Below, one piece after another: positions 12,701 through 25,454 of a stretch of 64,000 nucleotides of DNA. This stretch comes from Zygnema cylindricum. Taxonomy: Eukaryota; Streptophyta; Zygnematophyceae; Zygnematales; Zygnemataceae. The notes beneath the pieces were generated by a model, which saw only the letters and a list, made by a program, of their open reading frames with translations, had not been told where the DNA came from and ran no database searches. The position numbers and the translations under genes are program-made. The stretch lies in the NCBI GenBank assembly GCA_037447655.1, contig JBBHKE010001907.1:156460-220459 (forward strand), in the 5' to 3' direction. Within the stretch, counting starts at the first letter, position 1; each line of letters opens with the position of its first letter.

Positions 12701-15700
12701 TGTCCATTCTTCCTTCCATCCCTCCCTCCATTCCCTCCCTCCTTCCCTCCCCTCCCTCCCTCTCCCCTCCATTCCCTCCCCTCTCCCTCCCCCCCTCCTC
12801 CCTCCCTGCCCTCCCCCCTCCCTCTCTTCCCTCCCCTCCTCCCTCCCTCCCCGCCTTTTTCTTGCTTTTCAGCAAATGCTAAAACTGAACTATCCTTTTA
12901 TTTTCCAACACCAGAAAAGGTCCATCATAGGGTAATTACATAAAAAAAATCCTAGCTTTGAAGCTGAATAGCATAGTTTTAGAAAAAAACCTAATTTTGA
13001 TGCTAAATTGTGTAGTTTTAGGGTAAGAACCATTTGTAAAACTACCCCAAAAAACATAAAAAATTGTACAATTTGCCCTCAAATATGAGGATAAAAATTT
13101 GACGGTTTAATTACCCTTATCAATTTAAAAAAAAACAAAAACCAGAGCAAATCAAGGAAAAGAAAAGTACATCTTTTTCACTGCAATTAGATAACACTAT
13201 TCCCTTTGTGTGTTCTTTTGACCCAAAATCGTAAACTAGTGCTAATCTGACATCAAAGGAGTTGCCAAAAACACACCAAGTCCTCCCTCAAGTCCTAAAT
13301 TTACAATTACTGAAACAAATTTAACACTACAGCTTGAATCGCTATTAGTGTTAATGTTTATTTCGTCGCTTAAAATATCATTTCTCTGTACACACTGTCG
13401 GATTGTGGATCTGACGGTTGCGGTTGAAAGTTAAGATTCTCAGCTTCCAATTGGCTGTCTCAAATTGAAAATTGAACAAGTGTGTATGGAGAAAAGATGT
13501 TTTAAGTGGCGAAAAATTATTAATACTAATAGCTATACACGGTGTAATTAACCCGTAACTCTAATATCGAAAAGTGTACTTTTCAAAGCAGGATTCTAAG
13601 CGACACCTTCCCTCCTCCCCACCATGACTTAATCAGAGAAAAAAATTAAAATATATATAAAGTACATGAAAACCCAAAAAAAAGTTCATGAAAAACCCAA
13701 CTGAAAATATAGCTCACCCCTGTTTTCAGATACTCTTCTGCGGCAAAAACGGCTTCACTACCGATGGATATCTTATCGGCTCCGGATCGAAAGTACTCAG
13801 TTGCTACCTCCAAACTAGAATAGTGCCTGGAAATTGTTAAATCCACACCCCAAGCTCCTCAAAAACGGTCAACAGAGACACTACACTACTAGAGTTAAAA
13901 AAGTTAGTAATTAACTCTAATTCATAATCGTGTTTTTTTTACCCAAAGCCATAAATAAATGAGTGTTAATAACACTGTTTACTTCAGTGGTCCATGATGA
14001 GCCACGTGGCAAAATATAATTTATGGTGGTTGATATTGAACCTGCTTCCACACTAATAATCGACTAACTCTAAGAGTAATTAAGAGCGATTGAAAGGTGT
14101 ATTATTAGGATTTTACTTTGTCCTCACACTCAAAACTCCATTATACTTGACTGAGATTTTCTGTAAACACTCTAATCTGGCAAACATACCTGCCCTCCTT
14201 GTCTTTGAAGTCACGGATGCCCCCTCCAACAGTCAGAGGGACAAAAACGTTTTCTGAAGCTCTCCGGAGAACCTAAAACGCCCCGCCAGACCATTCTTAC
14301 CTTTTATTTCCTTTCACTTCCTTTCATTTCCTTTCATTTCATTTCAATTCATTATAATTTCACATCCTTTCATTTCATATTCAACTCATTTCCTTTCCTT
14401 TTCTTTCATTTCCTTTCCTTTCCTTTCCTTTCATTTCCTTTCCTTTCCTTTCCTTGCATTTCCTTTCCTTTCACTTCCTTTCCTTTCCTTTCATTTCCTT
14501 TACTTTCCTTTCCTTGCATTTCCTTTCCTTGCACTTCCTTTCCTTTCATTTCATTTCCTTTACTTTCCTTTCCTTTCATTTCCTTTACTTTCCTTTCCTT
14601 TCCTTTCCTTTCAATTCCTTTCCTTCCACTTCATTTCCTTTCCTTCCATTTCATTTCCTTTCCTTTTCCTTACCTTCTATTTCCTTTCATTTCCTTTAAT
14701 TTTCTTTCATTTCCTTTCATTTCCTTTCCTTGTACTGGTGAGAACTGCTGATTAGCTTAAAACCAGTGAGGAAAGAACATGGAAAACTCGTCACTATTAT
14801 AATGAAAAATAAAATAGTACAAAAACTGTTTTAGTGTTGATTATTATATTTCCGGTGCAAATGACGTAGTCGATTTTCAACCATGCGTTAAGAAAAGAAA
14901 AACCAATATTAACACTAATATTAATAACTCTATTTTATGCTCAGAGGACGATAAAAAATGGACAGAGTTAGTGTTATTAATGCTAACAACCAATAACGGT
15001 GTAATAAACATGAGCTGAAAAAGAAGAAATATTTGTGAATAAATAGCAGCTTTGAAATGGAGGTCATGGAAAAAAAAAAAAAGTTATTCAGGATGCCCAA
15101 CAACACTCTTAGATTATTTGTAGTTGTATATAATGCCCTCCAATCATCATGCAAATTAGAGTTTATACTTTTAGTGGTAAATATTTTAAAGTTAAACCTA
15201 TATGACCTAAATACCAACCATCGGCCAAAGGAAACAGGTGAGAGAAAGAAAACCCTTTTCCTCCCTTCTATTGACAACGGACTGAAACAAAAAAAAAAAA
15301 TCGTAAGATACAAAAAAAAATGGATTGTACCTCCAGCATCGGTAAATCCCCTAAAGGAAAATCCCTGAACCCTGTTATGTTCAAAAAAGTGACCTGCAAA
15401 AACAAGTCCCAAAGGCACTTTCTTATAAGCTTTGGCCCAAAGTTCACGCGAATAAAGCCGAACACCTTACCATCTCTACTGGTTTTTTCGTTTTTTTCTA
15501 AGGTTTTTTAGGGCTTTCCTGATCCTCATTGGTTTTCAAATTTCCAGTCGCAAAAGCAACGGGTTTCCTTATTTTTTTTTCCTGAACCAGTTGCAAAAAA
15601 TGGTGTATACCCATACTCACTTCGTCTGCCCCTTCCTGAAAGTAGCGCTTGGCAAGCTCCACGGGCTTCCCCAGAGATCGAACCTGAAATGATATTGTAC

Positions 15701-16556
15701 CACAACATGCAAAAACTATTATTTTTGAAGGACATTTTTTTAGACATGCAAAAACTATTATTTTTGAAGGACATTTTTTTTAGAGGAATCATTAAGTTGG
15801 TTCAGTCTACAGAATAATTGCACAGACATTAAGTTTTAAAAACACAGTATGTCTGAGATTATTTGCACATGTCAACAAAGAAACTAGAATCAAGAAAACA
15901 AGAAACAACAAACAACAAAAGAAACAAGAGACGAGATGAAAACAAGAAACAAAGGCGAAAAGAAGATGTAGACAACTTGAAATCTTACAACGTAACTAGA
16001 AACAACCTATAAGTAGGAACAGATACAACCTATGAAAAGAAAATAGAAGAACTAACAATGAATTGAGAATAGAAAACAGAAAATAACTTAAGAACAGAAA
16101 ATAAAAAACAACCTAAAGACAAGACAAAAAAACAACCTACGAATAGAAAACATAAAATGACCTCTGAATAGCATACTGAACACAACCTATAAAAAGAAGA
16201 TAGAAAACAATCTACAAAGCAAAAAAAAAAAAAAAAAAAAAATAAAAAAAAAAAAAAACAAACAAAAAAAAAAAAAAAAAAACAACGAAATAGAATTGCC
16301 AACCTCGCCTTCAGAGCTCTCCTCACGAACGTCATATTGGTCACCTTTTGTCACAACCAGATCTCCCTTATCATTGGCTCGAACATCCAGACAAGCAATT
16401 ACCTGTCTTCCCACTACCCTTATTTAGACTCTCCAATTGAAAAAATCAAAAACATGTGTTGTGTTGAAAAAAAGGGATTTAATAATTTCTCCACAAAATT
16501 GATTTTTAAACAAATATCTGACAAAAATTAGTTCGGATCAGTCGGATCAGACGGTT

Positions 16557-16624
<68 letters not shown>

Positions 16625-19600
16625 GTACATTTATATAATTATTTGAAGTCAGTAGACAAGGTTGGAGTTACTATGGACATTTTACAATGTGACTGAGAGA
16701 CCACAAAAAGATGTGGAGAAAACTAAGCTGCACTTTCTCCTCCCTCTCCCCTCTCCCTCCTACATCTTATCCGTACACACTTTTGCATGCTTATGGGGGA
16801 TATAAATACCCACTCTCTCTCCCTCCTCTCCCTTTCTTCCCCCTCGATCCAATCCATACACATCTTTGCGTTCTTCTGGGAGTTATAAATGCACACTCTT
16901 TCCCTCTTCTCCCTGACATCCTCCTAATACTATCCGTAAACATATTTATGTGCTAAATGAGGGAAATTAAAACTCATTCTGTCCCTCCTCTCCCTTCTTC
17001 CTCCTCAATCCAACCCAAACACATTTTTGCGTAATTATGAGGAAAATTGATACCCACTAAATACTACCAGTAAACATTTTCGAGTATTAATGCAGAAAAT
17101 TAAAACTCCTCTCTCCATCTTCTCCCTCTCTTCCTCCTCAATTCAATCTGTACAACCTTTTGAGGGATATTAACACCCATTCCCTCTCCCTCCTCTCTCT
17201 CTTTCTCCTAAATCTAATCCGTACACCTTTTTGCATACTAATGAGGGAAAATGAAAACTCACTCGCTTTGCTAAAGCCGAGGCGTTTTTTTTTCCAACAG
17301 CTTTTGCCGAAGCTTCTGCTACTGCCTGAAATAGGAAAATTTGAAACCAGTAACAAAAAAAAACTTTACATTTCCAGGATTTCTGAGAAGATGAATAAAA
17401 GTTAATAACTAAGAGGCAGATAACATAGGCCCACCCTTTCAGAAGAGGAAAAAAAGGATAAATTATACAAAATCACTATCCGGTATCCAATAAGGAGACA
17501 GAACATGTTCTATACCAAAACATTTTCAAACCAATTATTGGCACGAACCCTTCAACGCCGAAGATAACAAAGAGTAACGAGAGAAGAAAGGTGTTTTTTT
17601 CTTTTGGAATGTTTAGAGAATAAAGGATCTTCACCTTAGCAGCCTCCGACTGAATGGGTCCCAAAAAGCGTCGCAAAATATCCAATCCCACGACTGAAAA
17701 AAAGTATAGAGAGTACATATTAGTCCAACTACTTCATTACTTTTGCCTATTCGGAACAACAGATTATTATTACCCAAAAAAAACGAAAACAAAATTCAGG
17801 AAGGTCTTTAACGAGCTGGCTTATTTCTAGAAACTTCAAACAAGTATATAATAAAGACTCCAAATGAAGTGCGTTTCTTCTTCCCAGGAACGTTGATTGA
17901 CGAATTGCAGCAACTATTTGTGACGTATGTCACACGTGAAGATAGGAATGAAGAGAGAAATGATATTCAGGAGAGCTTTAAAACACATGTTTTATTTTGA
18001 AATTTTGGAAAAAAATTGGAGTTTTGGACGGAAACCCACCACCACTTTTTTCAGGATGAAACTGTACAGCTTCTACATTGCCCTTCTTAATGGCAGAAAC
18101 AAATTGGCCTCCATAGTTTGTTGTAGCTGATATCCATTCCTTATTCTTTTCATTCTGCAATGCAAAAAATCACCATGTCCAGTACTGAAAAAGTGACCAT
18201 CTGTCACTTTTGTTTCGATACGACTCAGTTCAAAACTCTACTAATTGCTCTGAAACTCAACTCAAAACTCTGACAAATGCTTTCGTTTTGAATAAACATT
18301 CCATAGTCTCCTACCGGCGTTATCCAGATAAATTCCTTGGCATAGTTGCAGGAGAGGAACAAAACAACGTACTTCCGATATTTGAGAACTGTGAATTTTC
18401 AAACTGGGGTTTTGAAAAAATGTGAAGGACTTCCTCGGCCAAATCGCAGGAGCAGACCACATAAAGGTAACTTCCGATTGCAAATTTTGAGAAGGCAGTT
18501 ATGCAGAAAAAAGACAAAAGACTTACAGGGACTGCACGATAGGAGTGCACAAAATAAACATGTCGCCCATTTACGCCTTCGAGAATGGAACTTGGTTGCT
18601 GGTGCTCTAATCCATTCCAACCAATGTGTGGTACAGGGAGACCCAACGATGCGTCAAACTTTTCCACAATGCCTGGAATGACACCGAGGCCTTCGACTAT
18701 ATCCACCACCAGCCAAGAAAACAAAGCAACAAGTTAACTCAGATTTGATTTTTGTTCAAACTTACTTCTGAATCAACTGGATAACTTTCATTAGACTCAA
18801 AAAAAAAAAAAAAAAAACAGCAAAAAAGAAAATATATACACACCAAAAAGTAACTATCAGCAAATACAGTAGCTAGCAACTAGCAAGCAAGTATACACTG
18901 TGTATAGCTTGACGCGTTTATGTTTTTTTCGCCACTTAAATCAACTTTTCTTTGAAGACACTTGTCAGATTTTTCATGAAAAGATAGGATTCTTACTTTC
19001 TGATTGACGGTATGAAACCGGAAACCGGACAAGATCGCATGGAGAAAAATTGATTTAAATGACGAAAACATTAACGCTAATAACAACATGCAGTGTAGTT
19101 ACTGCAATTAATAGCAGTCAGAGACAAGCACAGAAAATGAGGCATAAGAGTGAAGTGCTCTATACCTGAACCAAACTCCGTACTTCCTTCAAACAACAGT
19201 TGCAATCCCAAACAAATTCCCAAAAATGGGCGATCCTCACGAATGTACTGTCGAATCGCATCAGCCATTCTGCAATGACAGAACCACAATCCAATCAGAA
19301 TGCTGGTCATATTGTATTACATTGAATAAAGGTGTGGATATTGATCAAAACATAGATTGAATAAAGGTGTGATATTGATCAAAACATAGATTGAATAAAG
19401 GTGTGATATTGATCTAAACGTAGAAATCTAAGAAGTGGAGCTCAATGCCAATGAAATCGTCTCTAGTACATGAAAATCATCATTCACATGAATGCCCGAG
19501 TCGAATGTTTTTACAGCTGTCATCAATGAGGGCACTTAACACACTAGCATAAAAAACATTACCCAGTACAGCCAGTTCCTAGCTAAATGTGACGCGGAGG

Positions 19601-22600
19601 CCCATGGCTTGTAGTCAAATTCAAAAATGGTAAAAATAACAACTATACAATCTGATATATCCCATCCACATTGTCAGCTAAAGCTGGATGACCTAATCTC
19701 ATGCCTTTGACAACAGTACTCGCCTATTAATGAAGTCACTCAAACATCAACTACCCAAGACTGCACCGTTTTCCTCATCAAAACATACAAACCTTTCTGA
19801 AGTGATTATAAAGCTATCAAGAACTCAAAAACTGGAAAACAGAAGGGCAAATATTGATGAAAGGAAATTTTGCTGTGCAAACGCCTCAGATCTATTGACT
19901 CCAACAATATCACACAGAAAAGCAGTCATATAATGGAGAGAAAACAGTCTGATACTTAGATGCAACTGCAAGGAAGATAGCTTCAGGATGTTCAAAAATT
20001 AAGAAAGATGAAAATACTGTTGGACTCACGGAAAGGATAACTTGACTACTTGTTAAAGATAACTTCCTTCTTTAGGGATTATTAAATCAGCAACTTTCCA
20101 AGTCATGAGACATTCTGCTATGACACATGAAGAAAGTCTCCGCCCTCTAGGCTCTAAGAGCCTCATTTTCCTCCAAGACTCGTGACAACAACAATTCCAC
20201 AATGTTTCCAGCAGTCCAGCCCCATTTTGTGTTCCAAGAAAAGTTTTACTTCCCGAACTATCACTTTCAAAGCTGTTATCCATCATCTCCTCGTGTTTGT
20301 TCCTCAAGGAATTAGGACAACTAACCTTTTATCATGGATAACTTTCATAGCGGCCGCAAAAGCTCCCACGCCTGGGAAAATAAGTTTCTCAGCCTTCAAA
20401 ATATCTTCAGGCGTACTGACCTGACCTGGGTCAACCTCACCGAGTCCCTGTCACTACCTCCAACTGGCCTTCTCTCCAGTCTACAAGATATTGCACTTCT
20501 ACTTTCACTGATTCGGTCAAAAAACCCTTACATCAACAAGTCAAAATCGCAATCAAGAGCTTATTTTTTTTTCCATGTATTGTACATTTGTACATTTATT
20601 GAGTAGAGTAACATTTCATGCTTCCTTTCACATATTCTCTGTTCATCTCCAAGTAGAGCAAGGATGATGTGAAAGGCAAGAGGAGACCCAAACTGTAAAA
20701 ACAAACACAAATTGTAAAGACAGAGGAGACCCACAATGTAAAAACAAACACAAATTGCAAAGACAAGATGAAACCCAAATCGTGAAGACAAGCGGAGACA
20801 TAAATTTAAAAGCAAGAGGAGACACAAATTGTAAAGACGAGGAAACACAGATGATAAAGACAAGAGCCAAATTGTAAATTACATCGCGAATGCTATATCC
20901 AAGGAGATGGAGGGCATTCCGAACACTCCGTACATTCCCAGCACCATAATCCAAAAGAGTAACCTCTGCAGAGACCCAAAAGAATAACCTCGGTCAACAT
21001 CCAATAATATCAAAAGGCAAGAGTCCCTTCCGAACAAATCTTACCAGTAACCAATTTGCAAATTGTTGAAAACTCTCAAGTTCCATACAGCATAGCTTCG
21101 AGTCTCAGCCTAAAGCAGGCAGGTAATGCCTTCGAATTTCCTTTGACCCTATCATACATAATGTCAGATAAACCTTGCTGAGACATTAGCAGATATCACT
21201 TGCATGCTGCAGTGAAATATCCCTTCAACTGCTTAGCACATATTTGCATAGTCTAAAAAGGGACATGGCACCCCCCATTGCGTTGTACTAGCTGAGACTT
21301 GAATTTCATCAACCCTTCTTCACAATTCATCTTTTAAAACAACCATCCTAAATATCCTAAAAATGTACTCTGCCCATTTTTGTGTATGATACTCAGCTGG
21401 CTTCTCCATTCCACCTAAAAAGGTTTAACTCCTGTCTTTCTGGAAAAAGAGACGGAATAAAAACCGCTCTTCAACCACAATCAAGCCAATCACACATGCT
21501 TGTTGAAAAACTTGAAAAAAAATAACAGATTAAAATGCTTCATTGCTGACAAGCTTTTGAGCGTCAGATACATTCGAATAAGGTAAACATGGTGCCCAGA
21601 GAGGCAAAAATGTCGTACACGGAAACGGCAGAAACTATAAATTGAAAATATGAATATAGTGAGATCCACGCTAATAATGGCAGCACACTTGAAACACCAA
21701 CTTCTCAAAGCTTAAACAGGACATAATCGAGTCTGCCATACATATGCAGTAACTATAACTGAAGACTGAAAATTCACCAATTACACCTTCCCTCGCTATT
21801 AGAGTTATTGACTTATAAGCGTTAAAGCGTATTTCGTATTAACTACGCAGAAAAATGTTTTATTACGTGGCTCGTCATAGGCCCACTTTGTACTAGTGGT
21901 ATTAACAGTAATTTTAAATTTTAAGTGAAAAAACAGCTACTCGAATAAAAGTGATTAGCTCTAATAGTGATGGGCAGTGTAGTGTAACTCCAAGACTTCA
22001 GAAAATAAAAAACTACAAGGAAACAGGTCTAGAAACAAAACCAAAATAAATTTCTTCTGGACATACGCTTCTGTCGGAATTTCCCTTTGACGACTAAATT
22101 GCCTGAAACTGATCTAACTTGCCACTAGAAAATAGATAATTGCACACCTTACTAAATAGTGTTGTTAACACAATTTTGAATTTTGAGTCAAAAAAACACG
22201 CACTCAAATAAGAGTGATTAACTCTAACAGCGATGGGCAACGTGGTGCAACGCCAAACCTTCAGAAACTAATAAACTTGGGTTTAGAAACAAGAAAAAAA
22301 AAAATCTTAAGCTTCTGCAAATTTCCTGTGACGACTAAACTGCCTGAAGCTGATTTAGCATGCCAACAGAAAATCAATACTTGCCAAAAAAAACTCAACA
22401 ACTGCTCACCTCCTTTGGTATTGCTGTTGCTATTTGTTGAAGTATTTCTCGGCTCACAATCAACCACAGCCATGGTCTTTACTTGCCCTTTGGAACTCTT
22501 ACAAACGCGTGATTTTATCCGGCTACTTTGCTTGCAAAAGCCTTTGGGCAACTTGATAAAACTAGACACCTTAAAATCATCCTGCCCTGAGACTAAATTT

Positions 22601-22656
22601 TTATCCAAAGACAGTTTATCAACACAAGGCGTGAGCTTGTTGTACATAAGAGCCAT
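9797..22656 (-). CDS. HISN4: Imidazole glycerol phosphate synthase, fused HisH-HisF (plastid)
   Basis: Complete minus-strand gene in 19 exons: 22656-22410, 20965-20883, 20420-20326, 19269-19166, 18696-18527, 18154-18040, 17693-17635, 17325-17263, 16402-16304, 15683-15621, 15393-15331, 14272-14190, 13826-13718, 12640-12572, 12052-11965, 11324-11287, 10961-10856, 10653-10487, 9859-9797. All junctions are GT-AG with continuous phase and give about 627 residues. The enzyme converts PRFAR plus glutamine to IGP and AICAR in histidine synthesis. Residues 1-82 are a Ser/Lys-rich candidate plastid transit peptide. The glutaminase half has [15 protein letters not shown] (Cys161) and FHPEKSG (His266, Glu268), a complete Cys-His-Glu triad. 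The cyclase half has ACLDV (Asp318), VGGGIRD, VSIDP (Asp481) and IASSGAG, so both catalytic aspartates are present. The last small exon encodes [15 protein letters not shown]. The exon 14 acceptor is uncertain: the upstream intron is purine-rich, and starting at 12640 adds [11 protein letters not shown] where homologues have a short Gly/Lys/Ser linker. Several introns carry MITEs. Confidence 0.95.
12655..12855. repeat. CCCT/CCTC-rich tract in HISN4 intron 13
   Basis: About 200 bp of imperfect (CCCTCCCT)n and CCATC words on the plus strand. On the transcribed sense strand this is GGGA-rich and lies immediately upstream of exon 14, where a polypyrimidine tract would be expected. Confidence 0.85.
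13329..13545. mobile_element. MITE, ACACCG family, subgroup with long inverted repeats
   Basis: In HISN4 intron 13. The left end (AATCGCTATTAGTGTTAAT, followed by CGTCGCTTAAAATATCATTT) pairs with the right end inverted (TAGCTATTAGTATTAATAAT, followed by CGCCACTTAAAACATCTTTT). The inverted repeat is about 70 bp per arm, with a short loop and no coding capacity. The same structure occurs at 18895-19096 and 55822-56035. Confidence 0.8.
13877..14100. mobile_element. MITE, ACACCG family, second subgroup
   Basis: In HISN4 intron 12. Ends read ACACTACACTACTAGAGTTA and, inverted, ACACCTTTCAATCGCTCTTA. The interior carries the words GGTCCATGATGAGCCACGTG and TTTACCCAAAGCCATAAAT, shared with copies at 21783, 23750 and 50366. 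Confidence 0.7.
14300..14735. repeat. TTTCC/TTTCA pentanucleotide array in HISN4 intron 11
   Basis: About 430 bp of imperfect CCTTT and CATTT five-base units on the plus strand (GGAAA on the sense strand). Any open reading frame across it is an artefact of the repeat. Confidence 0.9.
14829..15003. mobile_element. MITE remnant, ACACCG family
   Basis: The right end (GCTAACAACCAATAACGGTGT, ending at 15003) matches the family terminus. The left part, TTTTAGTGTTGATTATTATA, is degenerate. It lies in HISN4 intron 11. Confidence 0.5.
16561..16621. repeat. (AG)n microsatellite
   Basis: Perfect AG dinucleotide array of about 60 bp in HISN4 intron 8. Confidence 0.95.
18895..19096. mobile_element. MITE, ACACCG family, long inverted repeat subgroup
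   Basis: In HISN4 intron 4. The left end ACACTGTGTATAGCTTGACG and right end AACGCTAATAACAACATGCA...GTGT are inverted relatives. The interior words TTCGCCACTTAAATCAACTT and AAATTGATTTAAATGACGAA pair with each other, as in the copies at 13329 and 55822. Confidence 0.75.
21783..21980. mobile_element. MITE, ACACCG family, second subgroup
   Basis: In HISN4 intron 1. It begins ACACCTTCCCTCGCTATTAG and ends TAGCTCTAATAGTGATGGGC followed by AGTGT, which form inverted ends. The internal TTACGTGGCTCGTCAT is shared with other members. Confidence 0.8.
22150..22257. mobile_element. MITE right end, same family as 21783-21980
   Basis: ATTTTGAGTCAAAAAAACAC and TAACTCTAACAGCGATGGGC closely match the right half of the copy 250 bp away. 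The left half is missing. Both lie in the same HISN4 intron, suggesting a local duplication or two insertions. Confidence 0.65.
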
Positions 22657-23248
22657 GGTCGAAGTTATTACGTACAGGAAGGAAAATATTACCTTCAATA
22701 GTTTAGTTAATAGCTTACTGAACCAATAGTTGTTTTAAAATTTAATTTTGTTTTCAAATCGCTTCGCTTTCACAAACCGATATATGATAAATAAAACTTT
22801 TGATTCTTTATCGAACATTAAGTACTTTGTCGGTTTGTCGCCTTTTCGTCGATGAAGCTTGTGACGCGCTTTCCCCCAACTTCCAATCCTACGGCTGAGA
22901 TGCACTGTGACGTTCGTGCCACCAATATGAAAGCATCGTGTATGCAATTTTATGTACGGTACAGTACGGTCAAGTACATAGCTTTACTGGATTAAGTGAG
23001 GGGCAAAAGCTGCTGCAAAAGCAAAAGCAAAAGCAAAAGCAAAAGCTGCTGAGCAGGTGCGCAGTTGCAGACAACGGACGAGATGAAGATTCCAGCAGAG
23101 ATTTGGGCTCCACTGGGATGATCTACGTTTCAGGTTTCGGGTTTTTTGACATACGCGATTAGACGCAAAGATTTACCTGCAAAAGCTCAGACATGTTATT
23201 TTATTACGCGAGTATTTACGGGAAGGAAATAAAAAAGGAGGATCCATT

Positions 23249-23349
23249 GAAATTTCACGAAAAAAAATTGAGAAACATCTTTGGATATCGCAAAAAGATA
23301 TATGATTCGGTCAGATTTTGGAGTTAAGGCCAAAAAAACATTTAGCCGC
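23249..23349. repeat. ~100-bp direct repeat, copy 1
   Basis: It begins GAAATTTCACGAAAAAAAAT and contains ATGATTCGGTCAGATTTTGG followed by AGTTAAGGCCAAAAAAAC. It matches 25455-25557 with a handful of differences. Confidence 0.9.
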
Positions 23350-23749
23350 GCTATTTTGTTTTTTCCAAATTCTTTTTCTATTTGTACTAGCAACGCGGCG
23401 AATTATGAATGGCTAAAGTTATGACCACCATCGTTTCGCTTTTGAAGCGAAATCTGAAACGCAAAAATGGAGTCCAACCCAAAGTCTCGGGTTTAACACT
23501 TTTGGCCGTTTGCCCTGAAGGCACGATCCACTGCAAATTACGTACATTAAAAAGTGGATTGAAGTTTTTGCAGGGACATCATTCTGGGGATTCTCATGTT
23601 TAGACTTGTGTTAAGATTTAAGAGTAGAAGGGTGATTTTTCTGGCGCTGTTCACTTGTACGGATGAACAGCATTGTATAGTCCAGTATAGGACGTGTCGC
23701 GCTGTTCGACTGGATATATCTCCAGTTCTAGTGCCTGTTTTTTTGAAGC

Positions 23750-23930
23750 GATAGTGTTTATTGTTTAATAAAGACAAGTGGTTCATAATGAGCCACGTAC
23801 ATAATTTATTGTGGCTATTCTAGGAAAGTGTTAACGTTAACAGTATAGTATCGGGTACAATAACGGTGCTATGCGAGCCGTACAGCTGTTAATGGCTACA
23901 CCGCCAATCGTTATTAGCGTTGTGTACGCT
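23750..23930. mobile_element. MITE remnants, ACACCG family
   Basis: GGTTCATAATGAGCCACGTA is the internal word of the second subgroup. A family terminus, ACACCGCCAATCGTTATTAG, begins near 23909. The order suggests two abutting, truncated copies. Confidence 0.5.
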
Positions 23931-24027
23931 AATTCCGTCCCGCTTTTTTTTTTAATTATTCTCCATTAGTGTAGTTCATTCTATTTTTTTCTTTATTCTA
24001 TTTAGGGTAATTTTCAGGACGTTGCGA

Positions 24028-24873
24028 TAGTGTTGGGTATCGGGTAAATTCATATCGAGATAATCCCGATATTCAATGTATTGAATATCGATCGAGCAAG
24101 ATCCTCGATATATCGTACCGAGACCAACATAAATCATCGCGAAATATATCGCGATATATAATACTTTTTATTTTTTTTTTATTTTTTTTTTATATATAAT
24201 ATGTTATTTTAGCGAAAAAGTCAAATTGTCTAATACGCCACGTACGCCGTGATTTTCGTTCCGTGACTTAAAGGTAGACGTCGCAAAATGTGACCGACAA
24301 AAATTACTAATTATGAAATTCTAATGATTAATTATTAGGGGTATGGTTACACGAGGAGGTCTTTATAATAGTACGGACAGCAAAATTTATGTATTACAGA
24401 GGCCTCGGGTACATCGCGTATCTTTTATCAAAAGGTTTTACATACGTGTTCTGATATGAGTGGTTCCACGTAAGCTGACTACCAAATCTCAAAATTCATC
24501 GAATATATGGAAACCGACCTTTTTCGTATGGAAAATCGTACTTGTGTATGATGTACGTGTACTTCACAAGTGTACCTCGTCAATGTACCTCAGAGATCTC
24601 CTTCACTCTGTTGACTTTCAGGAAAAAACCGTATTTCTTTCTGGCAAAGATTTTACAGTCACTTTGTCCGAAGTCACGAGACTTTGAAAACTGTGGGATT
24701 TTTTTTGTTTTTTTTTTTTTAGCTTCGATATATTGACGATACGATCGGAGATATATCGGCAATATATCGCAATAATTTGAAATTCGATATATCGAAGCGA
24801 TATATCGATTATCGGGTACCTGAAATTCGATATATATCGAATATCGGCAAACGGTCCTCGATACCCAACACTA
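24028..24873. mobile_element. Foldback element 1 (TAGTGTTGGGTATCG ends)
   Basis: The ends are TAGTGTTGGGTATCGGGTAA and, at the right, TCGATACCCAACACTA. Both subterminal regions are rich in CGATAT/ATATCG palindromes. The left end is nearly the inverse of the right end of 24887-25263, and the right end is the inverse of that element's left end, so the two elements belong to one family in opposite orientation. No transposase is encoded. Confidence 0.75.
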
Positions 24874-24886
24874 CTAGTAGCTACTG

Positions 24887-25263
24887 TAGTGTTGGGTATC
24901 GAGGACCTTTTGCCGATATTCGATATATATCGCATTTCAGGTACCCGATAATCGATATATCGAAAACCAAATCATCGCAATATATCGCCGATATAACACC
25001 GATATATCGTATTGCCGATACATCGAGGCATTAATTTTTCTTTTATTTTTTTTTCCCAATTTTTTTTTAAATCCCCTCCCGGGGGGGGGGATATCCGTAC
25101 GATTTTCCGTACTGTGACTGTACGGACACCCGGTTTTTGCGATATATATCGCGATAATTTATGTTGGTCCCGGTACGATATATCGAGGAATCTGCTCGAC
25201 CAATATTCGATATATCGAATATCGAAATTATCGCGATATGAATTTACCCGATACCCAACACTA
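24887..25263. mobile_element. Foldback element 2, inverted and shorter
   Basis: A shorter relative of the element at 24028-24873, reversed, with 13 bp between them. Ends are TAGTGTTGGGTATCGAGGAC and TTACCCGATACCCAACACTA. It contains a run of ten G near 25081. I found no 8-bp target duplication for this pair. Confidence 0.75.
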
Positions 25264-25299
25264 CTAGCAGCAGTAGCAAGAGCTTTTTTTTTTTTGGGG

Positions 25300-25454
25300 T
25301 CTCGATATATCGGCAATACGATATATTGGCGATATATTGGAGATATATCAAGATATTTTCCTTTTCGATACATCGATCCGATATATCGATTATCGGGTAC
25401 CCGAAATTCGATATATATTGAATATCGGCAAATGCTCCTCGATACCCAACACTA
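25300..25454. mobile_element. Foldback element 3, right end only
   Basis: It resembles the right end of the element at 24028: ATCGATTATCGGGTACCCGA, then ATATCGGCAAATGCTCCTCG and ATACCCAACACTA. It stops exactly where the second ~100-bp direct repeat begins at 25455. Confidence 0.7.

Noticed and set aside
14454-14699. Plus-strand open frame rich in Phe/Leu/Ser
   Set aside because: Artefact of the TTTCC/TTTCA array in a HISN4 intron.
9797-22656. Separate hisH and hisF genes
   Set aside because: The two halves are joined by an in-phase linker exon (17325-17263) with no stop or start between them, as in the known plant fusion.
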